A program made the translations under genes and the position numbers. From assembly GCA_029071285.1 (NCBI GenBank), contig JAIEAS010000038.1, positions 1 through 10,066 of the forward strand: a stretch of 10,066 nucleotides of DNA, written 5' to 3'. The notes under the pieces were generated by a model that was not told the origin of the DNA, ran no database searches, and worked only from the letters and a program-made list of their open reading frames with translations. Position 1 is the stretch's first letter; each line of letters opens with the position of its first letter. This DNA comes from Clostridia bacterium. Lineage in GTDB: Bacteria > Bacillota > Clostridia > Christensenellales > Borkfalkiaceae. This document shows positions 1 to 8,153 of the stretch, piece by piece.

Positions 1-780
1 GTATTTCTCATTCAATCCACAAGTTCGCCCGTAAACACCAACTTAATGGAGCTTCTCATTATGATTGACGCGGCAAAACGCGCAAGTGCTGGACGAATTA
101 CCGCCGTAATTCCCTATTTCGGCTATGCCCGTCAGGACAGAAAGGCGCGTTCGCGCGAACCCATTACGGCAAAACTCGTTGCCAATCTTATAACCTCGGC
201 AGGTGCGGACAGAGTTCTTACTATGGACTTGCACTGCCTGCAGATTCAGGGATTTTTCGATATTCCTTTGGACAACCTCGTAGGAGGTCCGACCCTTTAC
301 AATCATTTCAAACCCAAGGTTGACGACGATTTCGTTGTCGTTTCGCCCGATATCGGTTCGGTCGCAAGGGCAAGAAAGGTTGCGGCTAAAATGGACGCGA
401 AAATGGCGATTATCGACAAGCGCCGTCCCAAAGCCAACGTAATGGAAGTTATGAACATTATCGGCGACGTAAAAGGCAAAAACTGCCTTATGATTGACGA
501 TATGATAGATACCGCGGGCACGATTGTTCAGGGCGCAAAAGCTTTGAAAGAGGCGGGCGCGAAAGAGATTTACGCTTGCTGCTCGCACGGAGTTTTATCC
601 GGTCCCGCAATAGAAAGATTAGCGGCTTCGCCCATAACCGAGCTCGCTATGCTTGACACCATAAACATTCCCGAAGAAAAGATGCTTCCTATCTTCAAAA
701 TGATTACGACTGCGCCTATATTCGCGTCGGCAATCGAAAACGTTTATCTCGACAGACCTATGTCAAAAATTTACGACTGA
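1..780 (+). CDS. prs: Ribose-phosphate pyrophosphokinase (PRPP synthetase), 5' end missing
   Basis: The enzyme transfers pyrophosphate from ATP to ribose 5-phosphate, making PRPP for nucleotide, histidine and tryptophan synthesis in the cytoplasm. The frame is open from base 1 ([12 protein letters not shown]...), so the true start lies upstream; 259 residues are present of about 315 usual, with roughly 55-60 missing. Numbered from the first residue here, the ATP-binding segment [11 protein letters not shown] is at 44-54, [10 protein letters not shown] follows around His78, the KRRP flexible-loop motif is intact, and the PRPP-binding loop DDMIDTAGT is at 166-174. The tail ([11 protein letters not shown]...) matches the class I bacterial form. 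One mild oddity is [11 protein letters not shown] where Bacillus has SPDHGGVTRAR. Placement just before pth and mfd is typical of Firmicutes. The identification is firm; only the N-terminus is unseen. Confidence 0.97.
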   Translation, partial: VFLIQSTSSPVNTNLMELLIMIDAAKRASAGRITAVIPYFGYARQDRKARSREPITAKLVANLITSAGADRVLTMDLHCLQIQGFFDIPLDNLVGGPTLYNHFKPKVDDDFVVVSPDIGSVARARKVAAKMDAKMAIIDKRRPKANVMEVMNIIGDVKGKNCLMIDDMIDTAGTIVQGAKALKEAGAKEIYACCSHGVLSGPAIERLAASPITELAMLDTINIPEEKMLPIFKMITTAPIFASAIENVYLDRPMSKIYD

Positions 781-783
781 TAA

Positions 784-812
784 CAAACCGCCACAGTACG
801 CTGTGGCGTTTG
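784..812 (+). terminator. Hairpin between prs and pth (weak terminator or attenuator)
   Basis: A strong inverted repeat lies 4 bases after the prs stop codon. Its arms are 784-796 and 801-812, with one bulged C and a TACG loop; the core GCCACAG/CTGTGGC is perfect. The 3' arm ends in GTTTG and continues ATTTAATAAGG, so there is no clean run of T. It may therefore be a weak terminator, an mRNA 3'-end stabiliser for prs, or an attenuator that lowers read-through into pth. No good promoter for pth is visible downstream of it, which suggests some read-through occurs. Confidence 0.45.
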
Positions 813-829
813 ATTTAATAAGGTAAAGT

Positions 830-1393
830 ATGAAAATTATAGTGGGCTTGGGCAATCCCGAAGAAAAGTACGCAAAAACTTTTCACAATATGGGCTATAT
901 CGCCGTCGGCGACGTCGCGGCAAAACTGGGCGTAAAATTCAAGAAAAAGGAATGCGAATCCTACGTTGCCGAAGGTAACGTAAACGGCGAAAAGGTTATA
1001 ATCGCCCGCCCCGTAACGTATATGAATTTGAGCGGCAGAGCCGTAAAGCAGCTGCTTGCAAAGTATAAGGCGACCGCGGACGACCTTATTATAATCTACG
1101 ACGATTACGATATCCCCAAGGGCACGGTAAGGATACGCCCTTCGGGAAGCGCTGGAACGCACAACGGTATGCGGTCGATAATTTCGGAAATCAATACTTC
1201 TGATTTCGTAAGGATAAGAATAGGTATCCGCGACAGCGAAGTTAATATTCCCATAATAAATTACGTGCTTTCCGAAGTAAAAAAGGAAGACTACGAGCTT
1301 TTTATCGCCGCAAGCAACCGCGCGGCAGATGCGGCAATCGCGCTTGCCAAAGGTGAAAAGACAGAACTTGTTATGACCGCTTATAATGGTTAA
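830..1393 (+). CDS. pth: Peptidyl-tRNA hydrolase
   Basis: This enzyme cleaves the ester bond of peptidyl-tRNAs released prematurely from ribosomes, recycling tRNA in the cytoplasm. The protein has 187 residues, normal for bacterial Pth. The opening KIIVGLGNP is the family signature. Catalytic residues line up with the E. coli enzyme: Asn9, His19 (in TFHNMG), Asn66 (TYMNLSG), Asp91 (YDDYDIPKG) and His111-Asn112 (THNGMRSI). The usual GGHNG is GTHNG here, a small deviation. The ATG at 830 is supported by AAGG at 820-823 and by the immediate start of the conserved N-terminus. It sits 49 bp after prs and 21 bp before mfd on the same strand, so it probably shares a transcript with mfd. In Bacillus the orthologue is also called spoVC. 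Confidence 0.97.
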   Translation: MKIIVGLGNPEEKYAKTFHNMGYIAVGDVAAKLGVKFKKKECESYVAEGNVNGEKVIIARPVTYMNLSGRAVKQLLAKYKATADDLIIIYDDYDIPKGTVRIRPSGSAGTHNGMRSIISEINTSDFVRIRIGIRDSEVNIPIINYVLSEVKKEDYELFIAASNRAADAAIALAKGEKTELVMTAYNG

Positions 1394-1400
1394 TATAAAT

Positions 1401-1406
1401 AAAAGG
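1401..1406 (+). promoter_or_regulatory. Ribosome binding site that supports the TTG start of mfd
   Basis: AAAAGG at 1401-1406 lies 8 bases before the TTG at 1415. No in-frame ATG lies nearby at the expected N-terminus, and the protein from this TTG (MDNQFFTYRNLG...) gives family-like length, so this purine run decides the start. Confidence 0.6.
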
Positions 1407-1414
1407 TAAGTATT

Positions 1415-4400
1415 TTGGATAATCAATTCTTTACCTACCGAAATCTCGGCGAGGGCTACGCGGCCCTCGGCAACGATATCCGCCTCGGAACTCCGACGGC
1501 GGTTTTCGGCGTTTCGGAAGCACATAAATATTTAATATCCGCTTTGCCCGAACAGAAAATTCTGTATATCGCAGCTGACGGAGTTTCTGCCTCAAAAGCA
1601 TATAATTCCATACGCGCCCTTTCGGGTAAAAGCTGCGCTCAGCTTTGCGCCAAGGACGAGGTGATTTTATACAAGGACGCACTTTCAAAGGACGCGCTGT
1701 ATAAAAGACTTTCGGCAATCCATTCTTTGCAGGCGGGCGCGCGCATAGTGGTCGCGGACGTGGAAAGCATAATGCAGCTTTTTCCCGCGGAGATTGATTA
1801 TCTGAACTTTGAAGTCGGCAAAGATTACGACTATTCTGCTATTCCACAGAAGCTGGTGCAGATGGGCTACACGCGCGAGTACACTGTTGACAGCAAAGGC
1901 TCGTTTGCGGTGCGCGGCGATATCCTCGATTTGTATCCGATAAATTGTGAAAACCCCGTCCGTATAGACTTTTTCGGCGATACGGTTGAAAGAATACGTC
2001 CTTACGACTCGGCGAGCGGCGAAAGGCTTGAAGAAGTAAACAGTATCTGCGCGGTTGCCGCAACCGACGTTAAATACAACGCGGATGACGTTACCCGCGT
2101 AAAGGCCGAAATTTCAAACTGTCTTAAAAACAGTCCGTCCGAGGCGCTGCGCCGAGCAAGAGCTATTGCCGATGAAATTTTTATAAAGATCGACTCGGGT
2201 GCGCTGTTTGCGGGAGCGTCGTTCGTAATGCCTCTTTTGAGTTGTGCACGCACGGTATTCGATATAATCGATAAAGATACTTTGATAGTGTTCGACGAGT
2301 GCAAACTTATCAACGACGCTATGAACGGAATTTATAAAGAACATTCACAGCGCGTACAGGAACTCAGAAAGGGAGGCGAAGCGTTCGGTTTCAGCCTCGG
2401 TCAGTTAATCGAACCCGAAAAGCTTACCGAAAGTTTCAAAAAATTCCGTTGCTTATCCTTGCAGACCTTTACCACGAGCACTCAGTTTTTCACCCCTTTG
2501 AAAACTTATAATTTTACTTCGTCGCCCGCGCCGTCATATCTTAACGCAATGCCGCAGCTTATAACCGATTTGAAAAACTGGCTTGCGAACGGCTACAGGG
2601 CGCTGATATTTACGGGCGGTATACAAAGATACGAAAAACTTGCCGAGCTTTTATCGGACGAGTATTTACCGGTATATCAGGTTCCCGAACGGCTTGAAGC
2701 TTTGCACGGCGTTTCAATCACTTCCGAAGATATGCCGCACGGACTTATTATCCACGAGTGCAAGCTCGTAATTTTGGGAAGTGCCGATTTATATACGAAG
2801 GCAGTTACGAAGCGTATTAAAAGACGGCGCGGCGATATGTTCACTGCACCGGAAATCGGCGACTACGCCGTACACGAAAAGCACGGCATAGGCAGAATTA
2901 CCGGTACCGAAAAGATAGAAACGACTGACGGCATAAAGGAGTACGTTTCCATAGAGTACAAGGGCGGCGACGTTTTATACGTTCCCGTAGAGCAGATGGA
3001 CGTACTTTCGAAATACGTCGGCGAAACCAACCCGCCGCTTTCCAAAATAGGCGGAGCTGACTTTGACAGAATAAAGGAGAGGGTAAAGCGTTCTATACGC
3101 GAGCTCGCTTTCGATTTAAAACAGCTGTATAAAGAGCGCGGCGAAAGAAAGGGATATAGATTCCCCGAAAATACCGTAATGATGCAGGAGTTCGAGGATG
3201 CGTTTACTTACGAAGAAACGCCCGACCAGCTTGCTTCGATTGAAGAGATAAAAGCGGATATGTGCTCGGATAAGGTTATGGACAGACTGCTTTGCGGCGA
3301 CGTCGGATTCGGCAAAACCGAAGTTGCGCTGCGCGCGGTCTATCTGTGCGTCCTCGGCGGCAGGCAGGCGGCTTTGATGTGTCCCGGAACGGTGCTTTCC
3401 GAACAGCACTTCAATACCGCACTGGATAGATTTAAGGACTTCGGCGTAAGGGTGGAAAAGTTAAACCGCTTCAAGACACCCAAGCAGCAGGAGGAAACCT
3501 TAAAGCGGCTTGCAAACGGTGATATCGATTTTATCGTCGGAACGCACAGACTTTTGTCCGACGACGTAAAGTTTGATAATTTGGGTCTCTTGGTGCTTGA
3601 CGAGGAACAGCGCTTCGGCGTAGAGCATAAGGAAAAGATAAAGCACATAAAGTCGGATATAGACTGCCTTACGATGACGGCAACGCCCATACCCCGCACC
3701 TTGCATATGTCGCTGTCGGGCATAAGAGATATAAGCACGATAAACACTCCGCCGCAGAAAAGACTGCCCGTTCAGACCTACGTCGTAGAGGAAACGGAAG
3801 CGCTGATACGCGACGCTTGCATAAGAGAACTGTCGCGCGGCGGTCAGCTGTTCATTCTTTACAACAGGGTGGAAACTATCTCGTCGTTTGCGGGTAAAAT
3901 TGCGGAAATCGTTCCCGAGGGAAAAGTATGTTACGCCCACGGCAGAATGGAGAGGGATAAGCTCGAAAACAGCGTATTCGCGTTCTACCGCGGCGAAAAA
4001 AATATACTGGTAACAACGACAATAATAGAAAACGGAATAGACCTTCCAAACGCCAACACGATAATAGTAATCGACGCCGACAGACTTGGCATATCGCAGC
4101 TGTATCAGCTGAGGGGAAGGGTCGGACGCGGTTCAAGGCTTGCTCACGCATACTTCACTTTCAAGCCCGAAAAAGTTCTGACTTCGGATGCGGCTGAAAG
4201 GTTGAAAGCCATAATGCAGTTTACCGAACTCGGTTCAGGTTTCAAGGTGGCAATGCGCGATTTGGAAATCCGCGGCGCGGGCAATGTTCTCGGCGCGGAG
4301 CAGCACGGGCATATGGATAAAGTCGGCTACGAGCTTTATTCGAAATTACTCAAAGAAGAATTGACGGGCGAAAGCTCGTATGCTGCCGAGCTTGAAATTA

Positions 4401-4825
4401 AGGCGACCGCTTATATTCCCGAGAGCTACGTTGAGTCCAACGCGGGCAGGATGGATTGCTATAAGCAGATTGCCGAAATCCGCTCGGTCGAAGATTATAA
4501 ACGTGTATGTCTATCCATAGAAGACAATTACGGGCCTATGCCCGACGAGGTTTTAAACCTCTTGATTATTGCGGTATTAAAGTCATACGCAACAAAATTC
4601 AACGTCAAAAAAATCTGCGTGGACAGTAAAGAGGGGTCGTTTGAGCTTCCTTCGATAAATTCGCTGAGTGACAAAAGGCTTGCGGCTGCGCTCGACAGCT
4701 ATAAAGACAGCGTCAAGCATTCAATGGCAAAAGCGCCGCTTATTATTTTTAAGCCGCGACGCACTCAGACCAAAACGATGCTCGAAATGACAAAATTCTT
4801 AAAATTTGCAATAAGTTTTACTTAA
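1415..4825 (+). CDS. mfd: Transcription-repair coupling factor Mfd
   Basis: Mfd is a DNA translocase that pushes stalled RNA polymerase off template lesions and recruits UvrA for nucleotide excision repair. The 1136 residues match the usual length. The N-terminal UvrB-homology region contains RGDILDLYP at 167-175; Arg167, Arg183 and Phe187 align by position with E. coli UvrA-contact residues Arg165, Arg181 and Phe185. The CarD-like RNA polymerase interaction domain begins near 482 (GDYAVHEKHGIG...). The RecG-like motor follows: Walker A GDVGFGKT at 628-635, DEEQ box at 729-732, the TATPIPRTLHMSL translocation motif near 755, and motif VI QLRGRVGRG at 898-906. A C-terminal autoinhibitory region follows to the end. 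The gene starts with TTG, which may limit translation. No clear terminator follows it. Confidence 0.98.
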   Translation: MDNQFFTYRNLGEGYAALGNDIRLGTPTAVFGVSEAHKYLISALPEQKILYIAADGVSASKAYNSIRALSGKSCAQLCAKDEVILYKDALSKDALYKRLSAIHSLQAGARIVVADVESIMQLFPAEIDYLNFEVGKDYDYSAIPQKLVQMGYTREYTVDSKGSFAVRGDILDLYPINCENPVRIDFFGDTVERIRPYDSASGERLEEVNSICAVAATDVKYNADDVTRVKAEISNCLKNSPSEALRRARAIADEIFIKIDSGALFAGASFVMPLLSCARTVFDIIDKDTLIVFDECKLINDAMNGIYKEHSQRVQELRKGGEAFGFSLGQLIEPEKLTESFKKFRCLSLQTFTTSTQFFTPLKTYNFTSSPAPSYLNAMPQLITDLKNWLANGYRALIFTGGIQRYEKLAELLSDEYLPVYQVPERLEALHGVSITSEDMPHGLIIHECKLVILGSADLYTKAVTKRIKRRRGDMFTAPEIGDYAVHEKHGIGRITGTEKIETTDGIKEYVSIEYKGGDVLYVPVEQMDVLSKYVGETNPPLSKIGGADFDRIKERVKRSIRELAFDLKQLYKERGERKGYRFPENTVMMQEFEDAFTYEETPDQLASIEEIKADMCSDKVMDRLLCGDVGFGKTEVALRAVYLCVLGGRQAALMCPGTVLSEQHFNTALDRFKDFGVRVEKLNRFKTPKQQEETLKRLANGDIDFIVGTHRLLSDDVKFDNLGLLVLDEEQRFGVEHKEKIKHIKSDIDCLTMTATPIPRTLHMSLSGIRDISTINTPPQKRLPVQTYVVEETEALIRDACIRELSRGGQLFILYNRVETISSFAGKIAEIVPEGKVCYAHGRMERDKLENSVFAFYRGEKNILVTTTIIENGIDLPNANTIIVIDADRLGISQLYQLRGRVGRGSRLAHAYFTFKPEKVLTSDAAERLKAIMQFTELGSGFKVAMRDLEIRGAGNVLGAEQHGHMDKVGYELYSKLLKEELTGESSYAAELEIKATAYIPESYVESNAGRMDCYKQIAEIRSVEDYKRVCLSIEDNYGPMPDEVLNLLIIAVLKSYATKFNVKKICVDSKEGSFELPSINSLSDKRLAAALDSYKDSVKHSMAKAPLIIFKPRRTQTKTMLEMTKFLKFAISFT

Positions 4826-4841
4826 ATTCAACCAAAAATAT

Positions 4842-4870
4842 TTGCTATCGCGTTCTAAATAATATATAAT
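4842..4870 (+). promoter_or_regulatory. Sigma-A-type promoter for the lipoprotein-uppP pair
   Basis: TTGCTA (4842-4847) and a perfect TATAAT (4865-4870) are separated by 17 bases, the ideal spacing. Transcription would start near 4877, giving a leader of about 38 bases before the ATG at 4915. It lies 16 bp after the mfd stop codon, so this pair can be expressed apart from the upstream housekeeping run. I see no operator-like palindrome on it. Confidence 0.8.
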
Positions 4871-4901
4871 GGTAGTTGGTATTTTATCGTTACCTGATAG
4901 C

Positions 4902-4906
4902 AGGAG
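4902..4906 (+). promoter_or_regulatory. Ribosome binding site fixing the lipoprotein start at 4915
   Basis: AGGAG is 8 bases before the ATG at 4915. It rules in favour of that ATG over an in-frame TTG at 4876, which would sit on the predicted transcription start and would place 13 extra residues before the signal peptide. Confidence 0.8.
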
Positions 4907-4914
4907 ATAACATT

Positions 4915-7056
4915 ATGAAGAAAAAAACAGCGGTAATAGCCGCAGCACTTGCATCGTGTATCGCGCTCGGCGCAACCTTTACGGGCTGTTCGCTTGTATC
5001 CTCGAACAATAAAAAGGATATGGAACAGGTTATAGTAGAGGTTGACGTTTCGCGTTCGGACAAGTTCCCCGCAAAGCTTGAAGATTACAGAAATGCAATC
5101 ACTACGACTTCGATTGTAAAGAGAGATTTGATTTCTTATTTCTTAAACGTCGGATACTCATATATTCAAAACGGTTCGTCTTACAAAGATACTTTCAACT
5201 TGCTCGTGAACCAGTTGGTTGAAAATGCTGTGCTTACCCAGTACTGCACGCTCGAGCTTCTGTCGCAGAGTGAAGACAGCAAATCGCTTGAAAATTTCCT
5301 TGCATACGAAAACGACGTTGAAAGATACGAGTATCTTTTAGGCAACGAAGACGACGTTTTGCTTGCAAAGTATTCCTTATACAAGTCGCTTAACTCTGCA
5401 ATCGATAATTACGAAAAGACTATTATCGACGAAGAGGACGAATATACCGGCAGCGACACGCGCACGACTCCCGTAAATCTTAACACCGAGCAGGACGACT
5501 ATTATCCCCACGGTAAAGACGGCGGACTCGATTATTACGTTTACACGGGCTATACGGGATATCTTCTTTCGGATAGCGGTATCTATCAGGACGACGCGCT
5601 TGACGGAACGACCAGACTTACGAGATTGAGAGCTTACAACAGCTTTATAAAAAATCTTAAAAACAATTATCTGGTTGACGAAAAGGAAGATTTGACCGAC
5701 ATAATGAGCCTTGACTATATTCAGAACGAATATCTCACCCAACTCAAATCCCGCGCCGTTACCAAATACTTCAACGACTATGAAGAAGAGCTTGAAGAAC
5801 AGCTTAAGGGCGGCGATACCTCGTATATCCAGTACGTTTACGACGAGCTTGTAAAACAGCAGAAGAGGGATTACGAATCTACGTCAGATTTTGAAACCGC
5901 GCTCGGCGATATGTCGTCAAGTTCGTTCATTCTGTACAGCCCTAATACGACCGACAGCGACGAGTTTACTGACGGTAAGCACGGCAATTACGGTTTTGTA
6001 TATAACATTCTGCTTCCGTTTGACGCTATTCAGAGCAGGGAGCTCGATTCGCTCAGCAAGATTCATTCCGCGAACGAGGACGACGATTACTATTATTACG
6101 AAAGAAACAAGATACTCAAAAATATCAAAACGGTCGACCAGCGTTCGGCTTGGTTCAACGGCGCAACGAAATATGCGTTCGACGCAACCGAGGCGGGTAT
6201 AGAAGGCTATTACGATGCAAACAGCGATTGGCTTTTCTTTGAAGACAACCTTACCGACAGCGGCGAGGGCGGCAGATACAAGAAATTGCAGGCTTATACC
6301 GGCAGCTATCCCTACAACGGCAAGGTTTACGAAAACGAAAACGGAAGCTACACGCTGCTCGGCAATAAACTTGATATCGACGGTATGCTTAAAGAATTTT
6401 CGGCATATATTAACTTTGTACTCGGCGGCGGGAACAACGTAGAATTCTATGACAGCTACAATCCCGAAAACGGTAATCAGGTTTATTACAATACCGACGG
6501 CTTCCATAAAGCTGACGATGAGGACGAAATTGATTATTCCAAATTCGTCTACGCAAGCGGTAAAGTAAACTTCGGCGATTTCAACAAGGCCGAGCTTATG
6601 AAGGAAGGTACCGCCCAGTACAAAGCAATGAGCGCGGTTAACGAACTGCAATTCGCTTACACTACCGACACGGGCGTGCTTTCAAACTATATCGGTTACT
6701 CCGTTTCGGCTTACGACACGAACTATATCAAAGAGTTCGAATACGCGGCTAAGCTTGCGGTAAGCAACGGCGAAGGCAGCTTCACAGTCTGCGCTGGCGA
6801 TTACGGCTGGCACCTGATATACGTCACCTATGCGTTCAGCGTTGACGGCGGATACGTTTACGGCGAGCAGCCTGACTGGACGAAAATTTCGGTTGAAGGC
6901 ACGTTTGAAAACCAGTTCTTCGAAATGGTTAAAAACAACAATCTGGCAAAGGTGTCAACCACTCTCAGAAGCAGGATAATCAACGACTTTAATAAGGATA
7001 CGTCGGTAACCAAATACCAGAACAGGTATCAGGACTTACTTGACTTGGACGATTAA
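4915..7056 (+). CDS. Large secreted lipoprotein, SurA/PrsA-like putative foldase
   Basis: The 713-residue product begins with a lipoprotein signal peptide: KKK at 2-4, a hydrophobic stretch, and lipobox FTGC with Cys25 as the acylated residue. It should sit on the outer face of the membrane. Residues about 60-120 (VKRDLISYFLN...LVNQLVENAVL) resemble the SurA N-terminal helical domain. GWHLIYVT at 631-638, preceded by GEGSFTVCAGDY, resembles the last strand of a parvulin prolyl isomerase domain. YNILLPF at 363-369 could be its first strand, but Asn stands where parvulins have His, and about 260 residues separate the two strands against about 90 usually. The middle is rich in Asp, Glu, Tyr and Asn. 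A PrsA-type gene after mfd is common in Clostridia. Foldase is an inference; isomerase activity is doubtful. The stop overlaps the uppP start. Confidence 0.75.
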   Translation: MKKKTAVIAAALASCIALGATFTGCSLVSSNNKKDMEQVIVEVDVSRSDKFPAKLEDYRNAITTTSIVKRDLISYFLNVGYSYIQNGSSYKDTFNLLVNQLVENAVLTQYCTLELLSQSEDSKSLENFLAYENDVERYEYLLGNEDDVLLAKYSLYKSLNSAIDNYEKTIIDEEDEYTGSDTRTTPVNLNTEQDDYYPHGKDGGLDYYVYTGYTGYLLSDSGIYQDDALDGTTRLTRLRAYNSFIKNLKNNYLVDEKEDLTDIMSLDYIQNEYLTQLKSRAVTKYFNDYEEELEEQLKGGDTSYIQYVYDELVKQQKRDYESTSDFETALGDMSSSSFILYSPNTTDSDEFTDGKHGNYGFVYNILLPFDAIQSRELDSLSKIHSANEDDDYYYYERNKILKNIKTVDQRSAWFNGATKYAFDATEAGIEGYYDANSDWLFFEDNLTDSGEGGRYKKLQAYTGSYPYNGKVYENENGSYTLLGNKLDIDGMLKEFSAYINFVLGGGNNVEFYDSYNPENGNQVYYNTDGFHKADDEDEIDYSKFVYASGKVNFGDFNKAELMKEGTAQYKAMSAVNELQFAYTTDTGVLSNYIGYSVSAYDTNYIKEFEYAAKLAVSNGEGSFTVCAGDYGWHLIYVTYAFSVDGGYVYGEQPDWTKISVEGTFENQFFEMVKNNNLAKVSTTLRSRIINDFNKDTSVTKYQNRYQDLLDLDD

Positions 7057-7880
7057 TGGAAATTTGGCAGGCAATAATTCTCGGTTTGGTTCAGGGTCTT
7101 ACTGAATTTTTACCGGTTTCGTCATCGGGACACGTTGCATTTTTTCAGGGCGTGTTCGGCATAAACGACGACCAGATTGCGCTGTTTTTCACCATAATAC
7201 TTCACCTCGGAACTTTGGTTGCCGTGTGCGTTGTGTTCTGGAAAGATATAATAGAACTCTTCAAAAAGCCCTTTAAAACGTTGGGCTTTTTGGCTTTGGC
7301 GACGGTGCCCGCAGGAATTACAGGCTTGCTTGTAGAGTATTTTGATCTGGACGAAATACTTTTAAGCCGTGACTGTATGGGAATAGTGCTCGCGGTATTT
7401 TTCTTCGTTACGGCAACGGTGCTTTTCGTAACCGAAATGGTTGTAAAGCGCAGACAAAACACTTTGCCGCTATGCTTTAAAACGGTAATTCCGATGGGCG
7501 TAGCGCAGGCAATGGCGGTGCTTCCGGGAATTTCAAGAAGCGGTTCCACAATATGCGCGGGAACCCTTGTCGGTTGCAGAAGCGAAGAAGTTGCAAAGTT
7601 TTCCTTTTTAATGAGTATCCCCGTAATTCTCGGCAGCTTCATTGTGGAGCTCGGTTCTGGGCTGTACAAAGGGGAAATTCAGCAGTCGTTCGTTGAAGGG
7701 GGAGCAACCCTCGGTTGGAGCGTTGCGCTCGGATTTATTATATCGGCGATATCGGGACTTTTTGCAATTAAAGTAATGCTTAAAGTCATTAAAAAAGCAA
7801 ATTACAAATGGTTCAGTTTGTATCTGGTGCTTTTGTCAATAACCTGCCTGGTTTTACATTTCACATATTTCAACGCATAA
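7056..7880 (+). CDS. uppP: Undecaprenyl-diphosphate phosphatase (BacA/UppP family)
   Basis: This integral membrane enzyme removes one phosphate from undecaprenyl diphosphate, regenerating the lipid carrier for peptidoglycan and other wall polymers; extra copies confer bacitracin resistance in known cases. The 274 residues match the family length. Both signature regions are intact: QGLTEFLPVSSSGH at 13-26, with Glu17, Ser22-24 and His26, and QAMAVLPGISRSGST at 151-165 with Arg161. Several hydrophobic segments span the rest, for example 49-62, 110-127, 183-200 and 222-240. The ATG shares its first base with the TAA stop of the lipoprotein gene. No Shine-Dalgarno motif lies at normal distance (the nearest AGGA is about 22 bases upstream), so translation probably depends on ribosomes finishing the upstream gene. 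The gene ends right at a terminator. Confidence 0.97.
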   Translation: MEIWQAIILGLVQGLTEFLPVSSSGHVAFFQGVFGINDDQIALFFTIILHLGTLVAVCVVFWKDIIELFKKPFKTLGFLALATVPAGITGLLVEYFDLDEILLSRDCMGIVLAVFFFVTATVLFVTEMVVKRRQNTLPLCFKTVIPMGVAQAMAVLPGISRSGSTICAGTLVGCRSEEVAKFSFLMSIPVILGSFIVELGSGLYKGEIQQSFVEGGATLGWSVALGFIISAISGLFAIKVMLKVIKKANYKWFSLYLVLLSITCLVLHFTYFNA

Positions 7881-7881
7881 A

Positions 7882-7907
7882 AAAAGGGCGGAAAGTTCCG
7901 CCCTTTT
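7882..7907. terminator. Rho-independent terminator, usable in both directions
   Basis: AAAAGGGCGG (7882-7891) pairs perfectly with CCGCCCTTTT (7898-7907) around a six-base loop. TTTT follows the GC stem on the plus strand and AAAA precedes it, giving a T run on the minus strand too. It begins 2 bases after the uppP stop codon and ends 7 bases from the stop codon of the convergent XRE gene, so it should end both transcripts. Confidence 0.9.
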
Positions 7908-7913
7908 AAGTTA

Positions 7914-8138
7914 TTAAAAATCGGTTTTACCCAAAAGGTAATCAACGCTTGTTGAAAACAATTCGGCAACGGCTAAAAGCGTATCGAAATCGCATTCCCG
8001 CTCGCCGTTTTCCCAATATGCTATAAGCCGTACCGAAACGTTCAGTTTTTCGGCGGCGTTTGCGCGCGACAGTCCGTGTTCGACGCGCAATTCTTTAAAT
8101 CTTTCGGCAAATTTATTCATACCAAAATAATAGAACAT
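7914..8138 (-). CDS. Small XRE-family helix-turn-helix repressor
   Basis: The 74-residue protein is almost entirely one Cro/C1-type DNA-binding domain. FAERFKELRVEHGLSRANAAEKLNVSVRLIAYWENGERECDFDTLLAVAELFSTSVDYLLG shows the family pattern of a first helix, the turn, the recognition helix ending in IAYWENG, and the closing VDYLLGKTD. There is no sensor domain, so it probably acts as a dimer whose signal is unknown. The start at 8138 is chosen because AGGA lies 5 bases upstream. An in-frame ATG at 8120 (MNKFAERF) fits the family N-terminus better but has no ribosome binding site, so 68 residues is an alternative. The gene diverges from the ABC transporter genes and is flanked by two matching palindromes, one over its own start, which points to autoregulation and control of the transporter. 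Confidence 0.88.
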   Translation of the reverse strand: MFYYFGMNKFAERFKELRVEHGLSRANAAEKLNVSVRLIAYWENGERECDFDTLLAVAELFSTSVDYLLGKTDF

Positions 8139-8145
8139 TTTGTTC
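8133..8145. promoter_or_regulatory. Operator 1, palindrome GAACATTTTGTTC over the XRE start
   Basis: The arms GAACA and TGTTC flank a 3-base centre. On the minus strand the site reads GAACAAAATGTTC, containing the ATG of the XRE gene (8138-8136) and overlapping its AGGA ribosome binding site. It also lies just upstream of the transporter -35 box. An identical copy occurs at 8162-8174, 29 bases away centre to centre. Binding by the XRE protein is inferred from position and repetition. Confidence 0.75.
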
Positions 8146-8153
8146 CTATTTGC

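Noticed and set aside
43..588. A 181-codon open frame on the minus strand inside prs.
   Set aside because: It is a shadow of the highly conserved prs coding sequence.
815..1525. A 236-codon open frame on the minus strand covering pth and the start of mfd.
   Set aside because: It lies opposite two well-supported conserved genes and its translation shows no recognisable domain.
4876..4914. An in-frame TTG at 4876 would extend the lipoprotein by 13 residues.
   Set aside because: It falls at the predicted transcription start with no ribosome binding site, and it would bury the signal peptide; the ATG at 4915 has AGGAG at good spacing.
5917..6651. A 244-codon open frame on the minus strand inside the lipoprotein gene.
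   Set aside because: Antisense frame mirroring the codon bias of the real gene; its product looks like no known family and it has no convincing start signal.
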